From an uncultured Enterobacterales bacterium (lineage in GTDB: Bacteria > Pseudomonadota > Gammaproteobacteria > Enterobacterales > Enterobacteriaceae), in the NCBI GenBank assembly GCA_946478305.1, contig CAMLBO010000038.1, positions 1-41,008 of the forward strand: a stretch of 41,008 nucleotides of DNA, given 5' to 3'. A program made the position numbers and the translations under genes. Below are positions 1 to 6,890 of the stretch, piece by piece. How positions within the stretch are numbered: the stretch's first letter is position 1; the number at the start of each line of letters is the position of its first letter. A model generated the notes under the pieces. That model was given only the letters and a program-made list of their open reading frames with translations. It was not told the origin of the DNA and did not search any database.

Positions 1-48
1 TCTACACGTAAGGAGTCGTCGGCAGCGTCAGATGTGTATAAGAGACAG
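1..48 (+). other. Residual Illumina Nextera adapter (i5 side)
   Basis: These bases are not genomic. In order they read the end of the P5 adapter (1-7), the 8-base index GTAAGGAG (8-15, the Nextera S505 code), the read-1 primer stretch TCGTCGGCAGCGTC (16-29) and the 19-bp Tn5 mosaic end (30-48). Genomic sequence starts at about 49. The identification rests on exact recognition of the published adapter sequence. Confidence 0.98.
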
Positions 49-75
49 GGTCTACTTCCCCAGGGGTTATAAAAA

Positions 76-654
76 ATGTTAAATGCCACAAGACTGACTA
101 TCAAAAACACCAGGGTTTCATTACAGAATCAATTTTATTACTTACAGAATTTTATCTCGTCTCCTCGCACCATGGGGACACTGGTACCTTCTTCTCCGTG
201 GCTGTGCCGTTCGATGCTCAGCCAGATTGACTGGGCCAGATCGTTGAAAATTGCGGAACTGGGTTCTGCAGACGGCGTACTGACTAAGCGCATCCTCGAC
301 AATATGCGGGCGGATGCGCAGCTGCAGGCGTTTGAGATTCAATCCGGCTTCGTGCATAAACTGAACCTGATCGACGATGCACGCCTGCAGGTGATGGCGC
401 ATTCCGCAGAACATCTTGAGGGGGATTTTGACGCCATTTTCTCCTGCCTGCCATTGCTGTCGATACCTACCCGCATCAGCATGAAAATCTTGCAAAAAGC
501 GCAACAAAGACTTAAAGCAAATGATGGCGTAATGGTGCAGTTTCAATACAGCCATTTGTCGGAGAAGATGCTTTCACGTTATTTTACCTGGCAGAAAATC
601 CGCGTGGTGAAAAACTTCCCTCCGGCACTGGTCTATGTGTGTAAACCCCGCTGA
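76..654 (+). CDS. Class I SAM-dependent methyltransferase, phospholipid N-methyltransferase/RsmA-like
   Basis: A 192-residue protein whose central part has the class I methyltransferase pattern. Motif I is AELGSADG at about residues 60-67, an acidic end of strand 2 is AFEIQ at about 84-88, and the motif IV position is FSCLPLLSIP at about 122-131. The N-terminal pattern (FYYLQNFISSPRTMGTLVPSS) resembles the bacterial phospholipid N-methyltransferase and rRNA adenine dimethylase-like family. The substrate cannot be read from the sequence; phosphatidylethanolamine and RNA are both conceivable. The ATG at 76 is the first after an in-frame TAA at 70-72 and follows an AGGGG at 62-66, so the gene appears complete despite lying near the contig edge. 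The next gene, aroL, has its own operator, so this gene is probably a separate unit. Confidence 0.75.
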   Translation: MLNATRLTIKNTRVSLQNQFYYLQNFISSPRTMGTLVPSSPWLCRSMLSQIDWARSLKIAELGSADGVLTKRILDNMRADAQLQAFEIQSGFVHKLNLIDDARLQVMAHSAEHLEGDFDAIFSCLPLLSIPTRISMKILQKAQQRLKANDGVMVQFQYSHLSEKMLSRYFTWQKIRVVKNFPPALVYVCKPR

Positions 655-667
655 TCTTGCGGTTTAC
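641..667 (+). terminator. Weak stem-loop at the end of the methyltransferase gene
   Basis: GTAAACC (641-647) can pair with GGTTTAC (661-667), with CGC/GCG extending the stem past two unpaired bases. The run of T after it is poor, so termination efficiency is doubtful. The hairpin overlaps the stop codon. Confidence 0.3.
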
Positions 668-817
668 ACCTCTTTTGCCTCTTGACCTGAGCGGATCCGT
701 TGCGCCACCGGCATTTATCAGTATGATGCCTTCAAGTAAGATGATTATTAGTAGCAGACAGCAGTGACCTAAGGCTTCACAACGGGCGATATAAACCTGT
801 TGGTGAGGCTTTTTTGT

Positions 818-837
818 TGTACTATTTTACGAGTACA
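818..837 (+). promoter_or_regulatory. TrpR operator upstream of aroL
   Basis: The 20 bases read TGTACTA...GAGTACA and match the Trp repressor consensus (TGTACTAGTTAACTAGTACA) at 17 of 20 positions, with symmetric arms GTACT (819-823) and AGTAC (832-836). E. coli aroL is known to be repressed by TyrR and TrpR, so the site is where it should be, about 80 bases upstream of the start codon. The TACTAT inside it could be part of a -10 element. I did not find a convincing TyrR box. Confidence 0.75.
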
Positions 838-919
838 ACTTTACGGTTTTGACACACATCAGACGATTAAGCGTCGTCATCCAGTGGATAGAAGCTCCCC
901 GGGATTAAGGACAGCGGTA

Positions 920-1444
920 ATGACTCAACCCATTTTCATGATAGGCGCCCGCGGCGCAGGTAAAACCACGGTGGGCAGTGCGCTGGCTACTGCACTGAGC
1001 TATAAATTTGTCGATACCGATAGTTATCTGCTGCAAACCTCTCAACTGAGCGTGGCTGAAATTGTTGAGCGTGAAGGCTGGGCGGGTTTTCGTCGTCGTG
1101 AGACCGACGCGCTTGAAAGCATCAGCGCACCGCAGACCGTGGTGGCGACCGGTGGTGGTGTCGTTCTGGCTGAACGTAATCGTGATTTTATGCGCCGCAC
1201 CGGTACGGTTATTTATCTGCGATCACCGGCAGCTACGCTTGCACATCGTCTGCAGGAATCGCCGCTGGAAGATCAGCGCCCAACCCTGACTGGCAAACCT
1301 ATCACTGAAGAGATGTTGGAAGTGCTCAATGAGCGTGAAGCCCTTTATCAGGCGGCAGCACACATCGTCGTGGATGGTGCTCAAACACCTGCTCACGTCG
1401 TTGAAGCCATACTTGATGCGCTGGCGCTACCTGTTGCGCGATGA
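920..1444 (+). CDS. aroL: Shikimate kinase II (AroL)
   Basis: This 174-residue enzyme phosphorylates shikimate to shikimate 3-phosphate with ATP, the fifth step of the chorismate pathway in the cytoplasm. The Walker A loop is GARGAGKTT at residues 9-17. Further on are the shikimate-binding DTDSYL and FRRRE motifs and the GGG motif in ATGGGVVL. The length equals that of E. coli AroL. I chose the ATG at 920 because it gives the family N terminus (MTQPIFMIG); the open frame continues upstream to 800, but that stretch contains the TrpR operator and so is not coding. Regulation by tryptophan (TrpR) is supported by the operator at 818-837. A terminator directly follows at 1473. Confidence 0.96.
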   Translation: MTQPIFMIGARGAGKTTVGSALATALSYKFVDTDSYLLQTSQLSVAEIVEREGWAGFRRRETDALESISAPQTVVATGGGVVLAERNRDFMRRTGTVIYLRSPAATLAHRLQESPLEDQRPTLTGKPITEEMLEVLNEREALYQAAAHIVVDGAQTPAHVVEAILDALALPVAR

Positions 1445-1472
1445 TGCCAGGTCGACAACCTATTGAGAAAGA

Positions 1473-1496
1473 AAGGGGCCTGATGGCCCTTTTTGC
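1473..1496 (+). terminator. Rho-independent terminator after aroL
   Basis: AAGGGGCC (1473-1480) pairs with GGCCCTTT (1485-1492) around a TGAT loop, and the stem runs into a short T tract. It separates aroL from yaiA, so yaiA is either expressed by read-through or from its own promoter in 1497-1597. Confidence 0.8.
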
Positions 1497-1597
1497 TTTT
1501 CAGAGGCTTCCGACCCATGACGTTGTGAGGCGTTATCGCTGACTGTCTATACTTAAACTCTGAAGTTTATGTATTTCCCCTCAGCCAAGGAGTTGTT

Positions 1598-1789
1598 ATG
1601 CCGAGTCAGCCTCCCTATCCACGCACTGCCTATATTGTTCCGGTTGAAAAGGGCGAGCCAGGAAAAACGGAAACCTGGTACGAACTGCGGGCCGACCATC
1701 CCAAACCCGATACGCTGATCAGCGAACATGAAACTGAACGTGAAGCACTGGATTCCAAAAGGCGTTACGAAGATCAAAGCATCAGTTAA
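1598..1789 (+). CDS. yaiA: YaiA small protein of unknown function
   Basis: A 63-residue protein matching YaiA, which lies directly downstream of aroL in E. coli and is also 63 residues there. It is charged, with no signal peptide, membrane segment or cysteine; the C-terminal half is rich in Glu, Arg and Lys. An AAGGAG ribosome-binding site ends about 7 bases before the ATG. Its function is unknown. The conserved position after aroL suggests shared regulation with aromatic amino acid synthesis, but a terminator lies between the two genes here. Confidence 0.88.
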   Translation: MPSQPPYPRTAYIVPVEKGEPGKTETWYELRADHPKPDTLISEHETEREALDSKRRYEDQSIS

Positions 1790-1800
1790 CTCCGTCCCTT

Positions 1801-1833
1801 AAAACGGTCTGCTACTGGCAGGCCGTTTTGTTA
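1801..1833 (+). terminator. Rho-independent terminator after yaiA
   Basis: A 12-bp stem with one G-U pair joins AAAACGGTCTGC (1801-1812) and GCAGGCCGTTTT (1818-1829) around a 5-base loop. The A and T flanks make it usable in both directions. It closes the aroL-yaiA block before the inserted IclR-OPT-DUF1177 genes. Confidence 0.8.
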
Positions 1834-2023
1834 GGTTGATTCAAAGTAATCTGCTGCTTTTTTTTATTAAACCATGTTAAAGCTCGGCTAAGGTGCCGCA
1901 CATCCTGCCATTATCTGTATTTTCTTTAGCCATAAAGAATATCTGCTTGCCGACATTAGCCAGTCAATAAATAAACAACTTGACCCTGATCGTTAACGGC
2001 CTTAATTTTTGGTTAACAAACTA

Positions 2024-2048
2024 GGAACAGAGTTCCATATAACGGAAC
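2024..2048 (+). promoter_or_regulatory. Candidate operator of the IclR-family regulator (three half-sites)
   Basis: Three copies of the same 5-base half-site lie in alternating orientation just before the regulator's start codon: GGAAC (2024-2028), GTTCC (2032-2036) and GGAAC (2044-2048). The first pair is a perfect inverted repeat with a 3-base spacer; the second pair has a 7-base spacer. The last half-site coincides with the only Shine-Dalgarno-like GGA of the gene, so binding there would block expression of the regulator itself. Assignment to this regulator is inference from position. I saw no copy before the transporter gene at 2913. Confidence 0.5.
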
Positions 2049-2055
2049 AGTTATT

Positions 2056-2820
2056 ATGACCACATTAGAAAATGCCTCTGCGGTATTACAATTGTTTTCC
2101 CGACAGGGGAGCGGACAGGGCCACCCTGGCCTGTCATTCAGTGATGTGGTTGAACATTTAAAATTACCGAAAAGTACCGCATCGCGATTATTAATGACCA
2201 TGGAAAGCCAGGGCTTATTAGAGCGCGACCCCGAAAGTCGTTTATATCGGATCGGGAAACTGATTCTCTCTGTTGCCAGTCATTACCTGTCGGCACCGCT
2301 GGTGGATGCCGCGTCGCCTTACATGGCGCAGCTGGGTAATACCACGCAGTGTACCGGTTATATCTCGATGCTGGCCGGGCGGGACATCATGGTGATGCGC
2401 ATGTTCCCCGGGCGTACCTATCTGCAGGTAGTAACACCCGCAGGCAGTCTGCTTCCGGCGCATGAAACAGCCATCGGGCGTGCGATCCTCGCCCGGTATA
2501 GCGACAGTGACGTTATTCAACGTTTTGGCACGGATTACCGGGTCAATTCAGTCAATTCTCCGCAAACTTTAGAGGCTCTTTTAGCCCGACTTGCTGAGAT
2601 CCGGGAAAAAGGCGTGTCGCATGCCTGCAATGAGACGTTGCAAGGTATTAGCACCCTCGCCACCAGTATTACGAATAAGCACCGTAATGAGATGGTGGGG
2701 CTGTGTTTATCGTTTCCTTCTCCTCAGGAAGGCCGTGATATCCCCGCCGGAATTAAAGAGGGTCTGATCGCCGTCACTCAGCAGTTAGCTGAAAAATTAG
2801 GTGACGAGTATTGGCAATAG
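2056..2820 (+). CDS. IclR-family transcriptional regulator
   Basis: A 254-residue regulator. An N-terminal winged helix-turn-helix spans about residues 5-66, with the HTH in LSFSDVVEHLKLPKSTASRLL and the wing near ERDPESRLYRIG. A C-terminal IclR effector-binding domain (GAF-like fold) spans about 80-250, with family motifs such as LPAHETAIGRAILA and the GISTLATSI region. IclR regulators usually sense a small carboxylate or aromatic metabolite and control a neighbouring catabolic or uptake operon. Here the next genes, same strand, are an OPT transporter (gap 92 bases), DUF1177 and AroM, so these are the likely targets. The ligand is unknown. The gene is absent from this position in E. coli, between yaiA and aroM. 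A possible autoregulatory operator lies at 2024-2048. Confidence 0.9.
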   Translation: MTTLENASAVLQLFSRQGSGQGHPGLSFSDVVEHLKLPKSTASRLLMTMESQGLLERDPESRLYRIGKLILSVASHYLSAPLVDAASPYMAQLGNTTQCTGYISMLAGRDIMVMRMFPGRTYLQVVTPAGSLLPAHETAIGRAILARYSDSDVIQRFGTDYRVNSVNSPQTLEALLARLAEIREKGVSHACNETLQGISTLATSITNKHRNEMVGLCLSFPSPQEGRDIPAGIKEGLIAVTQQLAEKLGDEYWQ

Positions 2821-2912
2821 ACCGATACCGCGCCCGACTGAACGCCGATGAATAAAGTTATTCTCAGGCATGAAAAGTAACGCGTTTATTTGCACCAATC
2901 TCAGGGGCCGTT

Positions 2913-4493
2913 ATGTCAGAACAGGATCTGCAGAATAATAATCAAAATCCCCTCAGGGATATTGGCACGCTATTGGTCATGATTTTGCTCTCTATATTGG
3001 GCGCAATCATCGGTGTGCAGTTGATCACCACGCTGGGTGTTACGCCCAATACGTCAATCATCGGTGCGCTTTTTGCCATGCTGTTGGCGCGTGTCCCGAT
3101 GCAGGCCTTCCAGCGTTACCGCTCTATACATACGCAAAATTTGGCGCAGACAGTTATCTCCTCCGCGACCTTCGGTGCCGCCAACAGCCTGCTGATGCCG
3201 ATTGCCATTCCTTATGTCATGGGCCAGCCTCAGTTAATCCTGCCGATGTTTATCGGTGTTTCGGTTGCCATGCTGCTGGATGCCTATCTGCTTTACCGTT
3301 TGTTTGATACCAAAGTCTTCCCGGCCAGTAATGCGTGGCCACCGGGTGTAGCCGCTGCTGAGGCGATTAAAGCCGGTGACAAAGGCGGGCGTCAGGCCTG
3401 GCTGCTGGTGGTGGGCGTGGTGATTGGCCTCGGTGGTGCGATGCTTAAAATTCCGATGGCGGCTTTCGGTACGGCATTCATCGGCAACATCTGGGCATTG
3501 AGCATGTTCGGCATAGGTTTGCTGATCCGCGCTTACGCACAGCCGATTGCCGGACTGGATCTCAGCGCCATGTACATTCCGCACGGCATGATGGTGGGCG
3601 CGGGGCTGGTGTCACTGATTCAGGTGATTCAGGTGGTGCGCGCGAAGAACGCCGACGCCAAAACCCGCTTTACGCAACCGGCAACCGAAGTGCGTAAAGC
3701 GCTTGGGCTTGGCGCCGTGGGCTATATTGCCATCGCCGCGCTATTAGCGTTGGCAGGCGGTTTGTACAGCGAAATGTCGATCGGCATGCTGATTGCTTTC
3801 ATTGTTTATGCCGCTTTCGCTGCCTTTTTCCATGAACTGATCGTTGGCATTGCCGCGATGCACTCTGGCTGGTTCCCGGCCTTTGCCGTCGCTTTAATCA
3901 CCCTTATTGTCGGCATTCTGATTGGTTTCCCGCCGCTGGCACTGTGCGTGCTGACCGGCTTTACCGCTGCCACAGGACCTGCCTTTGCCGATATGGGTTT
4001 TGACCTCAAAGCCGGCTTTATCCTGCGTGGTTATGGTAAAGATTTGCAGGCGGAACTCACCGGGCGACGTATCCAGCTGTTTGCGGCACTGATCGCTTTT
4101 GTGATTGCCATCCCGGTGGTCTGGTTTGCACACATCGGTTACTTCGCGCAAGACCTGGTACCGCCGGTTGCCCGCGTATATGCCAAAACTATTCAGGCCG
4201 GTGCTCAGCCAGGCATTGCTTACAGTCTGATGATTTGGGCGATCCCTGGCGCACTTATTCAGCTTATCGGCGGACCTAAGCGTCAACTTGGTGTTCTGCT
4301 GGCAACAGGCTTGCTGATTAACAGCGTGATGGCCGGTTGGGCCGTCATAACCGGTATCGTGCTGCGTATTATCATCATCCGTATCTGGGGTGAAAAAGGG
4401 CGTACGCCGATGGAAATTCTGGCTGCTGGTTTTATTGCCGGTGATGCCCTGTACAGCTTCTTTAACTCGATTTTCAGTGCCAAAACCAAGTAA
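2913..4493 (+). CDS. OPT-family oligopeptide/metallophore transporter homologue
   Basis: A 526-residue, very hydrophobic inner-membrane protein with roughly a dozen or more predicted membrane segments between residues about 18 and 520. It resembles bacterial members of the OPT (oligopeptide transporter) family, with conserved stretches such as AWPPGVAAAEAIKAGDKGG, the repeated-half architecture, and small-residue-rich helices. Known OPT proteins are proton-coupled importers of short peptides, glutathione-like compounds or metal chelates; the substrate here cannot be read. It starts at an ATG with AGGGG 7 to 11 bases upstream. DUF1177 follows after 162 bases. The product most likely imports a small peptide-like compound that DUF1177 and AroM then act on (inference from context). 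Confidence 0.85.
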   Translation: MSEQDLQNNNQNPLRDIGTLLVMILLSILGAIIGVQLITTLGVTPNTSIIGALFAMLLARVPMQAFQRYRSIHTQNLAQTVISSATFGAANSLLMPIAIPYVMGQPQLILPMFIGVSVAMLLDAYLLYRLFDTKVFPASNAWPPGVAAAEAIKAGDKGGRQAWLLVVGVVIGLGGAMLKIPMAAFGTAFIGNIWALSMFGIGLLIRAYAQPIAGLDLSAMYIPHGMMVGAGLVSLIQVIQVVRAKNADAKTRFTQPATEVRKALGLGAVGYIAIAALLALAGGLYSEMSIGMLIAFIVYAAFAAFFHELIVGIAAMHSGWFPAFAVALITLIVGILIGFPPLALCVLTGFTAATGPAFADMGFDLKAGFILRGYGKDLQAELTGRRIQLFAALIAFVIAIPVVWFAHIGYFAQDLVPPVARVYAKTIQAGAQPGIAYSLMIWAIPGALIQLIGGPKRQLGVLLATGLLINSVMAGWAVITGIVLRIIIIRIWGEKGRTPMEILAAGFIAGDALYSFFNSIFSAKTK

Positions 4494-4595
4494 TAGTGCG
4501 TTAACACCAGGGCTTTTAAGCCATATGAAAAAAAACAGACTGATCATTCATGCCTTTGCGAAATCAAACGCTGAAATGAAAAGCTGAACCTACCT

Positions 4596-4637
4596 CGCGG
4601 CAGTTTTGGTTGATGCGCTCAAGCAGCGCCTGCCGCG
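4596..4637 (+). other. Two-tier stem-loop before the DUF1177 gene
   Basis: CGCGGCAG (4596-4603) pairs perfectly with CTGCCGCG (4630-4637). Inside it GCGCT (4615-4619) pairs with AGCGC (4625-4629) and abuts the outer stem on the right side. The structure ends 8 bases before the AAGAGG ribosome-binding site. It could be a processing or stability element, or a weak attenuator (TTTT follows shortly after). Confidence 0.45.
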
Positions 4638-4655
4638 ATGTTTTAAGAGGAAAGC

Positions 4656-5588
4656 ATGATGAGTTTGCAACAGACGTTGACCGTGTTTGAAGTGATCGAC
4701 AGTGCTTACGTCAGCGGTCAGGACGTAGTGGACTTGTTCGCCGGATATCCCGGTGTCACCGCGAGTACGCACCGTGCCGACGGCGCGAAAGGGGGCACCG
4801 ATTTTGTACGTATCACCGTGCCCGGCAGCCAGGGAAAAAGCCGGGGAGGCAGTGCGCCGACGCTGGGTATTATCGGCCGTCTGGGCGGTATTGGTGCGCG
4901 CCCGACGCGTATCGGCGTGGTCTCGGATGCCGACGGTGCCATCGCAGCCGTCAGCAGCGCGTTAAAGCTGGCTGACATGCAACGCAAAGGCGATGTCCTC
5001 GACGGTGACGTGATCATCACGACCCATATCTGCCCCAATGCCCCCACGCGGCCGCATGACCCGGTAGATTTCATGGACTCGCCAATCGACGACGTCACCA
5101 TGAATGACAACGAAGTGGTGGAAGGTGTGGACGCGATTTTGTCCATCGATACCACCAAAGGTAACCGCATCATCAATCACAAAGGCTTTGCGATATCGCC
5201 GACGGTGAAAGAGGGTTACATCCTGCGGATCTCTGAAGATCTGCTGCGTATCATGGAGATGACAACCGGCAAACCGGCCGTGACTTTCCCGATCACTACG
5301 CAGGACATCACGCCATATGGCAACGGTGTTCACCACCTGAACAGCATTCTGCAACCATCAACGGCAACTGACGTTCCCGTCGTCGGTGTGGCAATTACCG
5401 CAGAATCGGTTGTACCGGGCTGCGGAACGGGCGCAAGCCATGAAGTTGACATCGCACTGGCGGCGAAATTTGCTGTCGAAGTAGCGAAAGAGTTTGGACG
5501 CGGCACCTGTCAGTTCTTTGATGCCGACGAATATCAACTGTTGTTGACGCTATACGGAAGCCTGCGCCACCTGCAAAGCCGGAATTGA
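4656..5588 (+). CDS. DUF1177 protein, possible metallo-hydrolase-like enzyme
   Basis: A 310-residue soluble protein recognised as DUF1177, a family without an established function. Conserved-looking features are GGSAPTLGIIGRLGGIG (65-81), SDADGAIAA (90-98), the THICPNAP motif (123-130) followed by RPHDPVD, GVHHLN (224-229) and GCGTGASHEVD (255-265). The stretch from D91 with a following Ala/Leu-rich helix and then GDV...TTH recalls the metal-binding core of M20/M28/M42 peptidases. That is my inference, not an established relation. There is no signal peptide, so it should be cytoplasmic. Two start codons are possible, ATG 4656 and ATG 4659; the second has better spacing from AAGAGG. The gene ends 5 bases before aroM, so the two are surely co-transcribed. 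Confidence 0.85.
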   Translation: MMSLQQTLTVFEVIDSAYVSGQDVVDLFAGYPGVTASTHRADGAKGGTDFVRITVPGSQGKSRGGSAPTLGIIGRLGGIGARPTRIGVVSDADGAIAAVSSALKLADMQRKGDVLDGDVIITTHICPNAPTRPHDPVDFMDSPIDDVTMNDNEVVEGVDAILSIDTTKGNRIINHKGFAISPTVKEGYILRISEDLLRIMEMTTGKPAVTFPITTQDITPYGNGVHHLNSILQPSTATDVPVVGVAITAESVVPGCGTGASHEVDIALAAKFAVEVAKEFGRGTCQFFDADEYQLLLTLYGSLRHLQSRN

Positions 5589-5593
5589 TCATT

Positions 5594-6271
5594 ATGATGA
5601 CATCCTTTGCGACCTTAACTATTGGTCAGGCCCCCCGCAGCGACATTATGCCGTTGCTGTCGGAATATCTTCCTGAAGAGTCGGTAACTCACATTGGTCT
5701 GCTCGACGGCATGACGGCGCAGCAAATTGAGCAGCGTTATTCGCCCGCAGAGGGCGAGCCACAGCTGGTTTCACGCTTACTGGACGGCACCCAGGTCATA
5801 CTGGGTTCGTACCGTGTCGAGCAGGGATTACAGGAGAAGATAGACGGGCTGGAAGCGCTTGGCTGTGAAACGATCCTGCTGCTTTGTACCGGAGTGTTCC
5901 ATGGTTTGCAGGCGCAGAACGCGATGTTGCTTGAGCCGGACCGCATTATTCCGCCACTGATCCGCGCCATTGTTGGCACGCATCAGGTTGGGATTGTGGT
6001 ACCGGTCGAATCACAGATTGCTGAGCAGTCCATCAAATGGTCGAAGCTGCCTAAAGCCCCCTGTTTTGCCGTCGCCAGTCCCTATCTGGCGGATGAAGAA
6101 AAACTGACCAAAGCCGCACTGGCGCTGGAAGAACAGGGCGCGCAAGTGGTGGTGCTCGACTGCATCGGCTACCATCGCCTGCACGGCGATCTGTTGCAGA
6201 GTAAACTCGGGATACCGGTTTTGCTTTCTAACGTGCTGGTGGCCAAATTGGCCGCAGAGCTGATTGTCTGA
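5594..6271 (+). CDS. aroM: AroM family protein, Asp/Glu racemase-like
   Basis: A 225-residue protein when started at ATG 5594 (an alternative is 5597), equal in length to E. coli AroM. The name comes from its linkage to aroL; no role in aromatic synthesis has been shown. Two cysteines sit in conserved-looking motifs, C98 in LLLCTGVF and C190 in VVLDCIGY. An EPDRIIPPL motif lies at 114-122 and VGIVVPVE at 132-139. A two-half layout with one cysteine per half is typical of the Asp/Glu racemase superfamily, which includes hydantoin racemase and maleate isomerase. The gene starts 5 bases after the DUF1177 stop and is followed by a strong terminator, so it is the last gene of the transporter block. 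Substrate unknown. Confidence 0.88.
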   Translation: MMTSFATLTIGQAPRSDIMPLLSEYLPEESVTHIGLLDGMTAQQIEQRYSPAEGEPQLVSRLLDGTQVILGSYRVEQGLQEKIDGLEALGCETILLLCTGVFHGLQAQNAMLLEPDRIIPPLIRAIVGTHQVGIVVPVESQIAEQSIKWSKLPKAPCFAVASPYLADEEKLTKAALALEEQGAQVVVLDCIGYHRLHGDLLQSKLGIPVLLSNVLVAKLAAELIV

Positions 6272-6288
6272 CGCTGGTTGAGAAATGT

Positions 6289-6316
6289 AAAAAGGCCTGA
6301 TCTTCAGGCCTTTTTT
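6289..6316 (+). terminator. Strong rho-independent terminator after aroM
   Basis: AAAAAGGCCTGA (6289-6300) pairs perfectly with TCAGGCCTTTTT (6304-6315) and ends in T6. It closes the OPT-DUF1177-aroM operon. Confidence 0.9.
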
Positions 6317-6529
6317 ATGCAGGTTGCTTTTTCTGAATGAAGGGCGATGTCTCAATATGCAGCAGGTTGCAACTGCCCACAATGGCACTGCCTCTCAATA
6401 AAATCAAATCAGTGTCTTGCCTTTGCGGCATGCCTCCGGACTCATCCATAAACCAACAATAATCAGTGACAGCAGCCCTTTTCTAACCCTAATATGGAGA
6501 TTCTGAAACTTATCGCGAAGGGCCAATCT

Positions 6530-6823
6530 ATGTTGAAAAATAATGAGTATTTTGCAGGGAAGGTAAAGTCGATTGGTTTTGACAGCGACAGCGCCGGTTG
6601 TTCAGCCAGCGTCGGCGTGATGGAGAAAGGGGAGTACACCTTCAGTACTGAGAAACCTGAAGAGATGACCGTCGTACTTGGTTCGCTGAAAGTATTAATT
6701 CCAGGCTCGCTGGACTGGCAGGTATTTATGCCGGGTGAAAAATTCTATGTGCCGGGCCACAGTGAGTTCAACCTGCAAGTTGTTGAACCTACCGCCTACC
6801 TGTGCAAATACCTGAATAAATAA
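6530..6823 (+). CDS. ppnP: Pyrimidine/purine nucleoside phosphorylase PpnP (YaiE)
   Basis: A 97-residue single-domain cupin. PpnP phosphorolyses a broad range of nucleosides to the base and (deoxy)ribose 1-phosphate in the cytoplasm. Family signatures are [13 protein letters not shown] near the N terminus, [18 protein letters not shown] in the middle, and [22 protein letters not shown] at the end. The E. coli protein is 94 residues. I chose ATG 6530 over 6494 because it yields the family N terminus (MLKNNEYF) and follows AAGGG. The gene follows the aroM terminator and is probably monocistronic, with its promoter in 6317-6529. Confidence 0.95.
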   Translation: MLKNNEYFAGKVKSIGFDSDSAGCSASVGVMEKGEYTFSTEKPEEMTVVLGSLKVLIPGSLDWQVFMPGEKFYVPGHSEFNLQVVEPTAYLCKYLNK

Positions 6824-6826
6824 TGA

Positions 6827-6878
6827 CTCACCGTATACGGTGAGCAATAAAAAAGGACGCATTTGCGTCCTTTTTTAT
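6827..6878. terminator. Palindrome plus bidirectional terminator between ppnP and rdgC
   Basis: An 18-bp perfect palindrome centred on GTATAC (6827-6844) begins 3 bases after the ppnP stop. It is followed by AAAAAAGGACGC (6849-6860), ATTT, GCGTCC (6865-6870) and T6. The A and T flanks allow termination in both directions, serving ppnP on the plus strand and rdgC on the minus strand. Confidence 0.85.
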
Positions 6879-6890
6879 TGGGCCGGTTTA

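Noticed and set aside
800-919. Extended N terminus of AroL from the upstream start
   Set aside because: The stretch contains the TrpR operator, and the 174-residue form beginning at 920 equals the family length.
3894-4547. A 217-codon open frame on the minus strand opposite the OPT transporter
   Set aside because: The plus-strand gene is clearly coding with family motifs throughout; the antisense frame shows no domain and only arises from codon bias.
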